From Pycnopodia helianthoides (lineage: Eukaryota; Echinodermata; Asteroidea; Forcipulatida; Asteriidae), in assembly GCA_032158295.1 (NCBI GenBank), contig CM063248.1, positions 18,992,773 to 19,056,772 on the forward strand: 64,000 nt of DNA, given 5' to 3'. Made by a program: the position numbers and the translations under genes. Shown here piece after piece: positions 49,541-60,559 of the stretch; the stretch's first letter is position 1, and each line of letters starts with the position of its first letter. The notes under the pieces are model-generated. The model searched no databases. It was given only the letters and a program-made list of their open reading frames with translations, and was not told where the DNA came from.

Positions 49541-49627
49541 TGAAAATTGATGAGATTTTGTATGAAGCCAGTTTGAACATAAATTTTCACTTGTTTTTTG
49601 TTTTTTTAAATATTTTCCCCTCTTCAG

Positions 49628-50533
49628 ATCACCAGATCTATCCGGAACCACACTTTGCAGTCCATATGCCATGCCGAGGAGGTCAACGACGTGAGCATGC
49701 TGGAACGCGGACAGCGTGACCTACTGGCGCGTCAGATCATCGTGGACGACCAACGCAAGTTCCTGTACTGCTACGTGCCGAAAGTGGCGTGCTCCAACTG
49801 GAAACGCGTCATCAAGTTCATGCAGGGGACCATCGACGACATTGGCTCCAAGATTAAGATGGACCACAAGAACGGCCTGGTCTTTTTGGACAGCTTCTCC
49901 GAGGAGGAGATCCGATACAGGATTAAGAATTACTACAAGTTCATGTTCGTCCGCAATCCGATGGAGAGATTGCTGTCTGCGTACAGGAACAAATTTGGGG
50001 AGGTGGCACTCAGCCAATACAAAGACCGGTACGCGGCTAAAATTATCAGCCGGTACAGGGGGGAATGGGACGGGAGTAGCAACAACATTACTTTGGAAGA
50101 GTTTATAAGATTCGTGCTCGATTCTCGGACTAACACCATGGACCAGCACTGGAAACCCATGTACCTCCTGTGCCATCCGTGCGCCGTGCAATATGACTTC
50201 GTGGGCTCGTTCGAGCAGCTGAACGACGACGCGGATTACGTGTTGGACAAGATCAAGGGGAACACGGGGGCGTACTTCCCGCGCCGCCAGGACTGGTACA
50301 ACCCGACCACCGAGGAGAAGATGCAGAACCTCATCAAGGACGTCGACCCCGTGTTCATACAGCAGTTCGTGGACAAGTTCATACTGGACTTCATTACTTT
50401 CGGTTATGCGCCGCCAAAGCAGTACTACTTCAAACACGACCAACCTGAGAAGGAGTTTCAGGACGAGGAGGATGGCCTCATTGGTAACGAGATTGATAAC
50501 GATGTCATGCCCAGGGGGAGCGAGCACTCATAG
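49628..50533 (+). CDS. Carbohydrate sulfotransferase (CHST8-14 family), catalytic exon 2
   Basis: The terminal coding exon gives residues 137-437. By family it transfers sulfate from PAPS to a sugar hydroxyl (GalNAc or related) on chondroitin/dermatan or other glycans in the Golgi lumen. The 5'-phosphosulfate-binding motif PKVACSNWKR is at residues 187-196. The 3'-phosphate-binding motif VRNPMERLLSAYRNKF is at 244-259. The family block HWKPMYLLCHPC (310-321) is followed by YDFVGSFEQL. Sequons occur at N143 and N289. The acidic C-terminal tail of about 30 residues looks lineage-specific. The acceptor is a long pyrimidine tract ending CCCCTCTTCAG, with the frame in phase 0, so splicing to exon 1 keeps the reading frame. 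The total of 437 residues lies at the long end of the family (roughly 340-440). Strongest resemblance is to the CHST11-14 type, but the acceptor substrate cannot be read from sequence. Confidence 0.95.
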   Translation: MTRSIRNHTLQSICHAEEVNDVSMLERGQRDLLARQIIVDDQRKFLYCYVPKVACSNWKRVIKFMQGTIDDIGSKIKMDHKNGLVFLDSFSEEEIRYRIKNYYKFMFVRNPMERLLSAYRNKFGEVALSQYKDRYAAKIISRYRGEWDGSSNNITLEEFIRFVLDSRTNTMDQHWKPMYLLCHPCAVQYDFVGSFEQLNDDADYVLDKIKGNTGAYFPRRQDWYNPTTEEKMQNLIKDVDPVFIQQFVDKFILDFITFGYAPPKQYYFKHDQPEKEFQDEEDGLIGNEIDNDVMPRGSEHS

Positions 50534-50830
50534 CGAGGCGCCCTTCCCACTCGTGTGTAGCAACTACAACAAGGAGGGCGCTTCTGGTCTCCGGAACTCG
50601 TTTGGAATTGACCGTGAAGCTGACGTGGAAGCACCGGGGCTTGCAGCAACGGCCCACGGGTCACTTCTGTGTGTCTGCTGGGTTAATCCACGTGAGCAAC
50701 AGTCTACCGCCATGGCTCGGAATAGAGCTTCATCTGGCCGTGACTTTATCATGGTCTATATTTTTGTATAGAAACGACGGTTTGGATATCTTCGAATGAT
50801 AACAGAGAATAAACTCCATCGATGGATTCA
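50534..50830 (+). other. Predicted 3' UTR with polyadenylation signal
   Basis: After the TAG stop, a canonical AATAAA lies at 50808-50813, about 275 bp downstream. Cleavage would be expected 10-30 bp later. No transcript data are available here. Confidence 0.5.
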
Positions 50831-51656
50831 GGAAGCCTATCTACTACTACTGCTGCCTTAACCTTTAAAATGTGTCCAAAGAGTTTGACTCTCATTTTGA
50901 GATGCTTCTTGTACCAAAGACGAGACATAATGCCTTTTTGGGAATCTGATTTTCAGGCGTGGTCCTGACGGGCGTTAGTTTGAACGTGATCAGATAACTT
51001 GTAATAGCGCCCTCTCACTGCCTTCTAATTTGACCCGAGCGAATGTTACTTTATTATTGCGTTGAGCAATGCATTCGGAAGGTGCTGTTTTGTTTGATGA
51101 ACTTTTGAGGTGCTTTTTTTAAAGTTTGGTTCTGAGTTGCAGTTTCTCTTTCGGTGTTGATACGGAATGATGTAGCAGTGATGCATTCATTTTGGAACGG
51201 TCAAATGGGGTGGTTCAGAACGAGGGATATTCTTGCACCCTGATAGCTTTATGAAAACCCCCAATGGGGGTACACTATTGAATTTACTTGGAAACAGACC
51301 GCATGGGGCACCACCGTGCTCTGTAATACGGCCCAAACGAGGGCTCATAATATCGGGATAGCCTATCCTATTACCCACAGCGATATACCTCGAACAAGGG
51401 TACTCGAGACACAAAACAGAGTCTTATTAGGGTGCAACAGTTCGCCCAATTATAGGTTGATACACTTTTTGGCAATATTCAGAATGATATGCTATTTTAC
51501 CGTGTGTTCTCGCTTGTACACCCCGAATCGGGATAGGCCTGTTAGTATTTAAACCAAATTAGGATTTGATTTCGATGATAAGAAAGTTTGTGCTAATCCT
51601 ACTCAGTTGTTTCAGTATTTTTGATTCGTTTTCTTTTTGTACAAATTAATTATCCA
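50831..51656. other. Downstream intergenic, nothing recognised
   Basis: No coding or repeat assignment. Confidence 0.35.
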
Positions 51657-51860
51657 GGGCCCAAATTTCCATAAGCTGTGAATAACAGATGTCCGCTTAC
51701 TATAGAAAATGCAATGATGCTTAGCGAAATCGGGTTACCAGCCAAAATGTCATGTAATGTACAATGCTGAGGGGTCATGACTGGTTCCCATCAACTCTTG
51801 AAATGCAACATTTGTTTTAGTAACATTTTTTTTTGCTTAGCGGTTATATGAAATTGGCCA
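51657..51860. repeat. Family J repeat, copy 1
   Basis: Starts GGGCCCAAATTTCCATAAGC and ends TTATATGAAATTGGCC, inverted ends. Shares GGTTACCAGCCAAAAT with copies 2 and 3. Confidence 0.6.
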
Positions 51861-52204
51861 AAAGTGCTTTCCTTTTTGGAGGATAAATATTGTTAAATAG
51901 TATTCTTTGTCCAGTAAAACTTGTTATTGACTTTTTTTTCTCTGTGAACACTCTATCTATCTGTTGTGTCAATCAATCTTTTGTGACAAATTGTCATGTA
52001 ATGACGATCAAGAGGAGGACTGTTGTTTTAAGACACTATAGTTATGCTATGTATATTAGGACAGTTAGTTTTTAAGACAGTTGACATCTTTATGACAGTC
52101 ATCCTATGACAGTCACGTTACATGAGTTATATTATGACAGTCAAAACTCATACAATGACAATGACAGTCATTATTTTATAACCGATATACCAGTCGTGAT
52201 GGTG

Positions 52205-52340
52205 CAAAAGTGATATTTTGAGCTTTTTTATGACAGTGATAATCCACTGTCATAAAACAACTCAAAATATCACTTCGAAACATGTGTACGGTTTCAAAAT
52301 GAAAGATTAATCTTTCATTTTGAAACCTGATAGATGTTTC
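52205..52340. repeat. Two adjacent strong hairpins
   Basis: Hairpin 1 at about 52211-52274 pairs GTGATATTTTGAG/TATGACAGTG with its complement around a short ATAATC loop. Hairpin 2 has a perfect 36 bp palindrome at 52291-52326, within outer CGAAACAT/ATGTTTCG arms. The preceding 52076-52170 carries repeated ATGACAGTCA motifs. Confidence 0.8.
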
Positions 52341-52675
52341 GAAAAAAAATTCAGGTTCAGAAAGACCGTTTAGTTAAAAAAAACAGCTGCATCATCTTTG
52401 GCATTGTAGGTTTGTGTTTCACTGTCTTGGTCGACATCTAACGGCCAGGTTGAAAACAGTATTTTCCCAGTGGTATACATGTACAGGGATTTCTGCATCC
52501 GTTCTCAGGTTGTTACATGTTTAAACGGAAGGCGCATTATGGGTTAATGACCTGCTTTTAGAATTCAAGAAAGAAAAAAAACATGAACACAGAGGTCACC
52601 TGTGGCGAAGGGTGTATTTTGTTTGTGGAATGTTTATGAGATGTTTCTCCAAGTATTAAAAATACAAAGTGTAAC

Positions 52676-52816
52676 GATTGCCCACTAAGCACATCAACAT
52701 TTGGATTACCAGAATAAGGTTATCAGCCAAAACGCTACCATCCGTGCCTGGTATCCTGCTCACTTTTGCTGAGCAGAAAATGTTCTGCTTAAGCAGCTCT
52801 ATGTTAATTGAACCCA
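52676..52816. repeat. Family J repeat, copy 2
   Basis: Contains ACCAGAATAAGGTTATCAGC, TGGTATCCTGCTCAC and TGCTTAAGCAGCTCTATG. The left end is truncated relative to copy 3. Confidence 0.6.
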
Positions 52817-54493
52817 GCTCGTCACCTTCAAGCCTTATTTCTTGGATGGCCGGATTGCTATATCATCGACTCCCTTGTTTGGGGTAGTTTCTCATTCAGC
52901 GCCTTAAGTTGACGACCCCCTTCTGTCGAAATTCTGTATGACTGATCACAAAGCCCCTCGTTGAGGGAGGTGTGATTCATTGTGGGGGGGGGGGGTGGGG
53001 GGGGGGGTGGGGGGGGGTGGGGGGGGGGGTATGAAGCTAGTTCTGGGCTGGCTTTGACTTTGAGATGTTGATAAAGTGCGTACTGTGTGTGCATACAGTC
53101 GCATGGGTGTACAGGTACACTGTATAAATTGGCTGTAGCTTCGGTACATGTTCCCATGCTGGCTGGACGCTCTTTTTGAAGACGCCCTCTTTAATAGTCT
53201 TTGGCGGGGGTTCTCCTTTTCAAAATGGCCGGCGGAGTCGGGTCCGAAAGTGTGGTTTGCGGTCTGTGAGATCACGTACATGTACTTCTTGAACGCCGAT
53301 GATGTTATTTCCTAAACTCCTTGCTATCTAGAGCCCGGTTTGGGTCATTCTTGCCAGCACGGGTCTCTCACCCCCGGGTCAATCACAGTAATTTGTGTTA
53401 AACACTTTGAAAAATGTTGTCAATATTTGATTTCTTCCAAAAGAGAGAAATTCTTGAGCTGATTCACAAAGCAGACTTTGAGTTTTGTTCGAAATATCTG
53501 ATCGGTTTTATATTTAGCGCGAAGGGAAATAAATCAATATATTTTTGGCGAATTAAACAAAATGATTCATATTTCTGATGACTGTAATGTAAATCTTGCA
53601 CATGGATGCCATGAATTTTGACTATAGTTGTGGCCATTGAATTAAAATTGCATTTTTTATTGCTTACTATTGTTATAACACTGTGCTGTTTGTTCACGAA
53701 TTTGATTGATTAGGCCTATTATTTGTGTTTAATTCCTTGAAGTTTGTAATTGACCATTTTGTTTTGTTCTGATTTTTTTTTCTACGGTTTGAGCAGATTC
53801 ATTACAGTATTCTGTTTGGTTAGAGACACAGTGATCAGACGGCATTAGTATTTAATAAATAAATAAAAAAACTTGTTAGGTAATCGTTAAGATACACGAC
53901 CTTGTTTTGTTTTGAAGAGTGCATTCTTTCAACCCCACTACCGTGATAATTGCTGGTGATAATAATGCATCAACTGAAGATGTCATCTTTGCATCTGACG
54001 ATGTAGTTATGTAGTTATGGTCTCAATCATGTGTACGTCCGTACATGCTTTTATTTTGATGTGACAGAAACTGCATAATTTGTGACGATTCACTCGCCAC
54101 ATAGCCGTTTTTCGAGATTTTTTTTTCACATAAAATTAAACTGATAAAAGGTAAACTTTTAAGATTAACAAAATCCATTATGGTTTATCGATGGTAAACC
54201 AATTATGCATCATACATTTAAAGAAAGCATGATGGGGATATAGGCCACCAAAGAACTTCTCGTAATGACGACAGGACTGCACAATACAACCGGACAACCT
54301 CGACATATTATTGTTGGCGGCAAAAGTTAACCGCTTCAAGGAGACTAGTCAGGTATAAAAACTACCATAATAAAAACCAGTCGCCCGCGACGGTGATATG
54401 TAGGCAGTTTGTTGCCCTTTATCGTAATATCTGTAAAGTGTAGTCATAACAAAAAAATAATAATAAACCTAAATTATCTTTGCATCCGGAGGT
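52817..54493. other. Intergenic with a long interrupted G-tract
   Basis: 52984-53029 is almost pure G with single T interruptions. Otherwise no gene or repeat family recognised. Confidence 0.5.
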
Positions 54494-55642
54494 TAATATA
54501 GGTTTTCCCGGCCAATTTCATCAGAAATCCATTCATTTTAACTCCCGGCTCATTCAATTTAGTTTGAAAACGAATGCTCCGTTGAATCAGCATTCAACAG
54601 TCAAAAAGAGTAATTCAATTTCACTAGTTTAGCATTCACTTGTCAAATCAGATCACTCAATTTCACCAGGCCGTAAGAATCATTCAATTTCGCAAAAGCC
54701 ATAAGCAAGACCTGGTCAATCATTCAATTTCATTTATGAGCAAACATTTTCCAAAAGTTTGCATTCAAATTCAAATTCTACGTTATGTATGCTTTCTTGA
54801 TCGTATAGCTGCCTTTCAAAGGCAGATACTTTAAATGAAACTTATTTGGCATTATCTCCAAGTAAATGCCCAAACAATGTTGGCTAAAAAGATGGCTGCC
54901 CGAGGTTGGTTCAGAGCAGTGAATAATGTAGATTTATAGGGCGAGACGGGTTGAAACATTCAAGAATAACATTAATTTATTTTTAAATTGTATAACGACC
55001 CCTTATTGTAAGATTTTAATTTCCTTTAAAACATTTGTTAAAGTCTAATTTGAAATTGTCCTGACATTAACAGAAAAACAGAGACAACATAACCAGGGCA
55101 AACAAAACATATCAAGGCTAAAGCAAAATAATTAGTTTTGCATTTCAAAGTTATCGGGTGTAGACTTAAACTAAAGGAAGGGTAACAACGCAAAAGGAAC
55201 AACGATTTCAATTAAGAAAAAAACACATGATGTAAATAATGGTGTAAAATGCATGGAAACTCCTCTTACAAAGGACAACTTATGTGCCAGTAAAGGAGCT
55301 ATAATTCCCATTTCACTCATAAAGCCCAAACTCATCTTTAATTTGAATGCAAAGCAGTTGAAATTCGTTGCACATAAATGAAAAAGAAAACGCAAACTAG
55401 CAGAAAAATCATGTTCGCTTCGGTGAGTCTTAATTTGAATGCATCAATTGCAAATTGGTAGTTAAACTTTTACTTAAGAATGGTCAAAGTGTAGTCTTGA
55501 ATGCCCTTAAATGAAATTGAATGCATTAAGAGCTAAAAAGAAACCCTAGTTCGAGGGGATTAGGAGAAAATGCATGAAATTGAATGCATGTTAATGAAAT
55601 TGAATGATTTTTTGCTGAAATTGGCCGGGAAAACCTATATTA
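54494..55642. mobile_element. Non-autonomous TIR element with ATTCAATTT subterminal repeats
   Basis: TAATATAGGTTTTCCCGGCC at the left is mirrored by GGCCGGGAAAACCTATATTA at the right; complementarity continues through AATTTCA for about 27 bp. The left half carries about nine ATTCAATTT-like motifs in plus sense, and the right half several as AAATTGAAT. No transposase frame. The ends fit TA target duplication (TA|ATATAGG...CCTATAT|TA), but other readings are possible. Confidence 0.85.
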
Positions 55643-55914
55643 GTTTAGCATTCTTTACATATTTACAAACCGCCATCGGTGCTGTATTATTTTTGTTTCA
55701 TCTTCAACCCCAGGTTTTAAAAATGTAGGCTATTGGTTTTGGGGATAAACTTTTCATTCCATTCTTCTGGCTTTTTATATACAAATATTTAAAAAAAACA
55801 GTGACCTGGGGTATCCTGTGAAATTTTCATCACAGTCTGTCCTTTTTTGATTGACGAATTTTGTTTGATTGGATGTTTGTATAAAGAGCTTTTTTATCAG
55901 GCATCCACTCTGAA
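55643..55914. other. Intergenic, nothing recognised
   Basis: No assignment. Confidence 0.3.
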
Positions 55915-56075
55915 AGCTATCGGGCCCCATCAGGGGGCCTGACCCCTGGGGCCTGACCCCGTTTAGGGTCAGGCTGACCCGGGAGCTGTGTTATACAAAT
56001 TGATTTGGACTCGGACTTTTGCGTCGGTTTGACAGAGTTTCGGGTCCATTTGGACGCAGATGCCGAGTCTGGTCA
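55915..56075 (+). repeat. Family L fragment
   Basis: GGGTCAGGCTGACCCGGGAG and neighbouring TGACCCC repeats match the left part of the element at 16890. The interior is unrelated. Confidence 0.45.
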
Positions 56076-57125
56076 AACTCTACTACTGCTCAATATGAGA
56101 CTTGCGCAACATTAAGGACACTTGCACAAGATAACAGTAGATGACAAAGCACAGAAACAAAGTTGAAACTCAGTACATGGCAGTATATTTGAGTGATAGC
56201 TTCACACACTAAAGTATCATCGAAACTTCGTTTTGTTACCAGAAAAAAAGGGTATTATCTTAGTCTCGAAAATACCGACATGGTTTTACTTTTGTCGAAT
56301 TGGGTTTCATATGGGGTTACATTAACTATTGGAGGATGACAGTGTGAAAACCACGGCGTTGTAAACCAATAGAGATAGACTAGAACAGGGTGCCAGCAGT
56401 AGCAAAAGCTACAATGCCAACAATAGAGGGCGCTCGACACATGCGCCGAACCACCACTAGATTTCGTGGTTAATATATACATGTATAATCATACCCATGC
56501 CGCCTCACCAAACCTCAACACACTTTATAATGTGCAAACCTGTAATGTAGCTTTCGTTAGACCTGAAAACAAAACAAAAAACAAGTTGATGTTTTATAAG
56601 TTAGGCCCCCTATTGCAAATTCTGTATGATCATTCTCAATAATTTCAATGACAGGATTGGCGACTGTCCAAAAGACAAAGTTGATTACCGGAAAGTTGAC
56701 TGACAAAGTAAGTTTGCACGACTGCATACGATGCAGATGTGTTGGCAAAATGGAGGGCGCCCTCTGAAGTAGAAAGATCGACGTGACAAAATGACCGTAG
56801 AGGTCTCTCGGCACCAAACGAGACTACTCATTTGATAACCTTTTCATAGGTTCGCAATGGAAACCGGAGCAAATAAAAGAATCATCCCAAACCAACCATG
56901 TTCCATGCAGTTATTGGCGCCTCTTTTTATTTCTTGAGTCGTAATGCGTTTTCCGTGAAGCAGCCAGCCAGACGTGTCGTAGACCTTTATCAATGAAAAA
57001 GGAATGCCAACGTTCATTTTCGTATTTAGCGAAAAAGGGACTTGACTAGTTTCCCTTCCAACCTCGGTTTGGGTTCATTGATTCGTATGGAAGACAGTCA
57101 ACACTGGTTGCACCGCAATAGAGCC
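56076..57125. other. Intergenic, nothing recognised
   Basis: No coding or repeat assignment. Confidence 0.35.
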
Positions 57126-57312
57126 CAGGTCCCAATTTCCTAGAGCTGCTTTATAAGCACAGCAAATAGCTGAGCACAACAGAATTATGCTTACCAGAAT
57201 AAGGTTACCAGCCAAAATACCATGCCTCATGTACCATTTATGACTGGTATCCTGCTCATCGGTGCTTAGCAGAACGACATTTTCTGCTTAAGCAGCTCTA
57301 TGAAATTGGTGA
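57126..57312. repeat. Family J repeat, copy 3
   Basis: The most complete copy. The ends CCCAATTTCCTAGAGCTGCT and AGCAGCTCTATGAAATTGG are inverted repeats. The interior has ACCAGAATAAGGTTACCAGC. Confidence 0.65.
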
Positions 57313-58835
57313 CTCAAAGCAAGCTGTCATCTCTGATGATGATCCGGACTTGGCGTGTGTAGCCCGACAGTTGGCAAGGGGGCATGAAGAACTTTAAATG
57401 GGCGGAGCGAAAAGTCTCGCTTGGCACTCCACTGACGACTGACAACCTCATTCACGAGGTTCGGAAGAAAGAATCCCTGATCTTCGGTCGACACCTGTCG
57501 GTGCCAATTAAAAGGCTCGTTAACTGGTCGTGAAAGTTCAATGCAACGTATCACGACCTATTAGTGAAACAAGAACACCTTGTCTTTTAGTATTTACTTC
57601 TCCCTCGACACAGAGCCAAGCTTTTTAAACTTACACAAAATTAAGCCTTTTGAATAGGTTGATTGCGTTCCCGTCCTATAAGTTTTTCTTTGCTCGTCCT
57701 TTTACATTACACCGTGGAGCTTTATGATTATCGAAAAAATATTCCAAAAACCTTGACCGGCAGCACCCCCTCCCCCTTTAGAATATGTTCGGGTAAGGTT
57801 TTAAGTTGATTATATCTTTCACAAAATAACCTTCAATATTAATCTGTACAATTGTAAATGCTTTCTTTCGGAAACAAATTTTGAGTCTCTTTCAAATTAA
57901 ATCGGTCAATTAGTTTAACAAAAAAATACTTATATACTCAAATACATTAGACTGTAATAACGCACTGGCATTGAAAATCCTGGATTTATTTTAGGCCTAT
58001 ACGCTTTGCACGGCTTGTAGCATAGACTGGTCCCCTGACAAGTGATACCTGGTAGCCCAACGCGTTAACTCAAGGAATACCGCAGCGCCATTTTCGTGTG
58101 CAGTTTTAAAGAATGTAACAAGTGACACGTGAGTGTCTGCGCTAAAGAAAATACCTCACAAATTAAGGTACGTACTTCTTTTTAAAGGTTTTCATCATCG
58201 CTAAAATGTAGTACACTAGTTTCTTCCGCTAGCTTGCTAGCTAAAATTCACTGTAAATGCCTTGCGTTCAAGTTCTGTAGGGAAACGCAAAAACAAACGA
58301 ACTGACTGCAGTTTGTTGTTAGTAAGTAAAGTAGCATAGCGACCTCCAGCGTTGTAAAGGGGCCAGTCCCGTGTGTTTACTACCGTCGGCGGCGGGCTAG
58401 TTTGTTGTTGTCTGAACAACACGTTGTGGTAGACAACATTAATTAAGTGATTTCCTACAAATTTATAAATTCGGCAGGAACAAAACGAAAGAATATGAAC
58501 GCAGAATAGAATACGTTTTCTCAAATACAAACAAGTTTTATTTTTTTAAGTATAATTTTCAAAAGTACTTTGTGCCAAAACCCTTGCAGTGTCAGGTCTG
58601 GAAGCTTACTTTGCTCGATGAAGTAAGTGTCAAACTTGATTTGATATCTAGTTGTTCAAGTGTGCCGTAACCTCACCCCCCCCCCTTGACAATGTATGGG
58701 CTATTGTTCTCTCTTTGCATTGTAGAGTGGTCCCCTGTCTGTATCCTCTGGGATTAAACCAGTCTTTGGTAACCAGTATTATTGGACCAGTTGACCCTGC
58801 ACACTAGTGACTCCATAAGACAACTCGTAAAAAGT
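57313..58835. other. Intergenic, nothing recognised
   Basis: The motif TGGTCCCCTG occurs at about 58028 and 58731 (and again at 60020, inverted at 60490), hinting at further short TIR elements. Confidence 0.35.
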
Positions 58836-59026
58836 GTTTGTCGCAGCGCATGCTATCATGTGATTAGCGCATGCTCTCACGTGATTATAACTGCTCACGC
58901 AGTATTGCTGGCTCTACGACAAATGGGGGCCGTAGTCTCGTGGAGCAGCAGTCTCGCGAGAGTACAGTTGCGAGAGAGCCATTACGCTGTCGCCTTGACA
59001 AACATTTAACAACTTGTCCGCAAGAC
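58836..59026 (-). mobile_element. Family H element, copy 3 (empty TTAA site)
   Basis: TTTGTCGCAGCGCATGCT start. CTTGACAAACATTTAACAAC then TTGTCCGCAAGAC, with a single TTAA at 59006-59009 at the point where copy 1 carries a MITE. Confidence 0.65.
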
Positions 59027-59822
59027 TCGTGACTGGAAATGTGTCACAGTAATTGTTAAGATAGCTTCATCATGCGAAGCCATTTGGGCGTACTTTCCTG
59101 TGATATAACGCCCCCCCCCCACGTTTTGGATTGGAAGAATGGTCCGCAGCATTCTCCCCTCCCCAAAAATTCCCACCAGCAGTGAAATAATAAATATAAA
59201 TATAAAAACACAACATGAGCTGCTTGTTTTTTTCGAGGTCCACAATACTTCCAATGTCCAACCTCTTTAGAGCCAATGCATTTGAGCCCTCGTAGTTAAC
59301 ACAATTTTGCATGTGTTGTATTTACATGCAATTCTAATGTTGCACCCCCTGTCAAAAGTTTAAAGGGACTGTGTTGTCATGATTAAAGCAGGCCTGTGGC
59401 TGTACATGTTGCACAAAGTTACTGCGCACGCGCGCTCTCCATAGGTGTGCTTCGGAGGGAGGGCGTGCGCGTGCAGTAACCGGGTGAGAGTTCATAATTC
59501 CACAGGCCTGCCTGCCTGCTTCGATCATGACGACAAAGCCCCGCCAAGAAGCTATCTTCAAATTTACAAATCAACAAACTAGTTTAGTACTAGAGTGCTG
59601 TGTTACTCCATCCAACAGGTCAGAGGTATGTCTCCCTTAGCCTAAACTTCTAAAATCATTGAGGCACATAAATAATGATAGATACCGGCCTTTCAAACCA
59701 TTTTATGCAAAGTTCTTACCAGGGCTCGCGGGCCATGGACCAAGTTTTTGCTATAGTTTGACACAAAATGACTTATCTTCAATCCTTGTTTGAGGGCGTG
59801 TGCGGCACTCTTAGGACAAAAA
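59027..59822. other. Intergenic, nothing definite
   Basis: GCGCACGCGCGCTCTCC and GGAGGGAGGGCGTGCGCGTGC near 59425-59475 form a GC-rich hairpin inside a larger inverted pair (GGCCTGTGG near 59392, CCACAGGCC near 59501). This suggests another small foldback. Confidence 0.4.
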
Positions 59823-60366
59823 GCAACCTCATTCCCAGGAGTGATCGATCTCGCCGCGCCTTTTTTCCCCCAGCACTCACTGCTCGCTCGTAACCCCTGG
59901 TGCTGGGTTATTAATATGTGCCAGCATGTGGCACACTCTAATTAGGCCTGTGGCCGATCCACTCTACGTGCGCTCAAGTATGGTAGCCCCAAAAATAGGC
60001 ATGAGGTCAAAGAATAAGTGGTCCCCTGTCATTGTTCTTTGACTTTGTGACATGTCTAACATGTCACATTGTTCTTTGATTTTGTGACATCATGTCACAT
60101 TGTTCTCTGATTTTGTGACATGTCTAACTGTTTGCAGTTTAGGGTGAAAGCGTAAAATCCGGATTCATTTTCTGTTGGAGTCACGTCAAAATGCTCGCAT
60201 TTTGGCACACGAGCCTACCAAAAGCACCATACGAGTGCTTGAAAGTTTTTAACAAGTGTGCATGCAAAGCAGTCATTTTTGTTTGCCCCCAGCACATCAT
60301 GATCCCTACCAGGGGTTAGTGGTGAGAGGTATCAATATTGTGTGGTGCCCATGGTAGCGAGGCTGG
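59823..60366 (+). repeat. Family I element, expanded copy
   Basis: GTGATCGATCTCGCCGCGCC near the left and GCCCATGGTAGCGAGGCTG at the right match 16722-16835, but about 430 bp separates them. The inner part has a CCCAGCAC...GTGCTGGG hairpin and TGTGACAT/CATTGTTCT repeats. Confidence 0.5.
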
Positions 60367-60559
60367 AGAAAAAGATAATTCACGATCCTTCTAGGGCCTA
60401 CATGGTCCTTTGAAACATACACGAGCACCTGGCGATATGGCTCGCCCAATGGAACCATTGGGTTTGTAATCTTTTTGCCTGACAGACTAAAGACAGGGGA
60501 CCAGTCTAGAGTCTACATCATCTCCCTGATAACTTGAGCACAGGAACTTTGAAGTGCAC

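Larger units (their letters stand above)
29540..49627 (+). other. Phase-0 intron of the sulfotransferase gene
   Basis: GT-AG intron of 20,088 bp, donor AAG|GTAAAT and acceptor CTCTTCAG|ATC. It contains TTAA elements of families A-D, family F copies, foldbacks, a reverse-transcriptase relic, a family L copy close to the acceptor and a 74 bp tandem array. No convincing additional coding exon was recognised inside it. Confidence 0.75.

Noticed and set aside
49721..50527. 268-codon frame antisense to the catalytic exon
   Set aside because: Shadow of the GC-rich third codon positions of the sulfotransferase exon; no recognisable domain.
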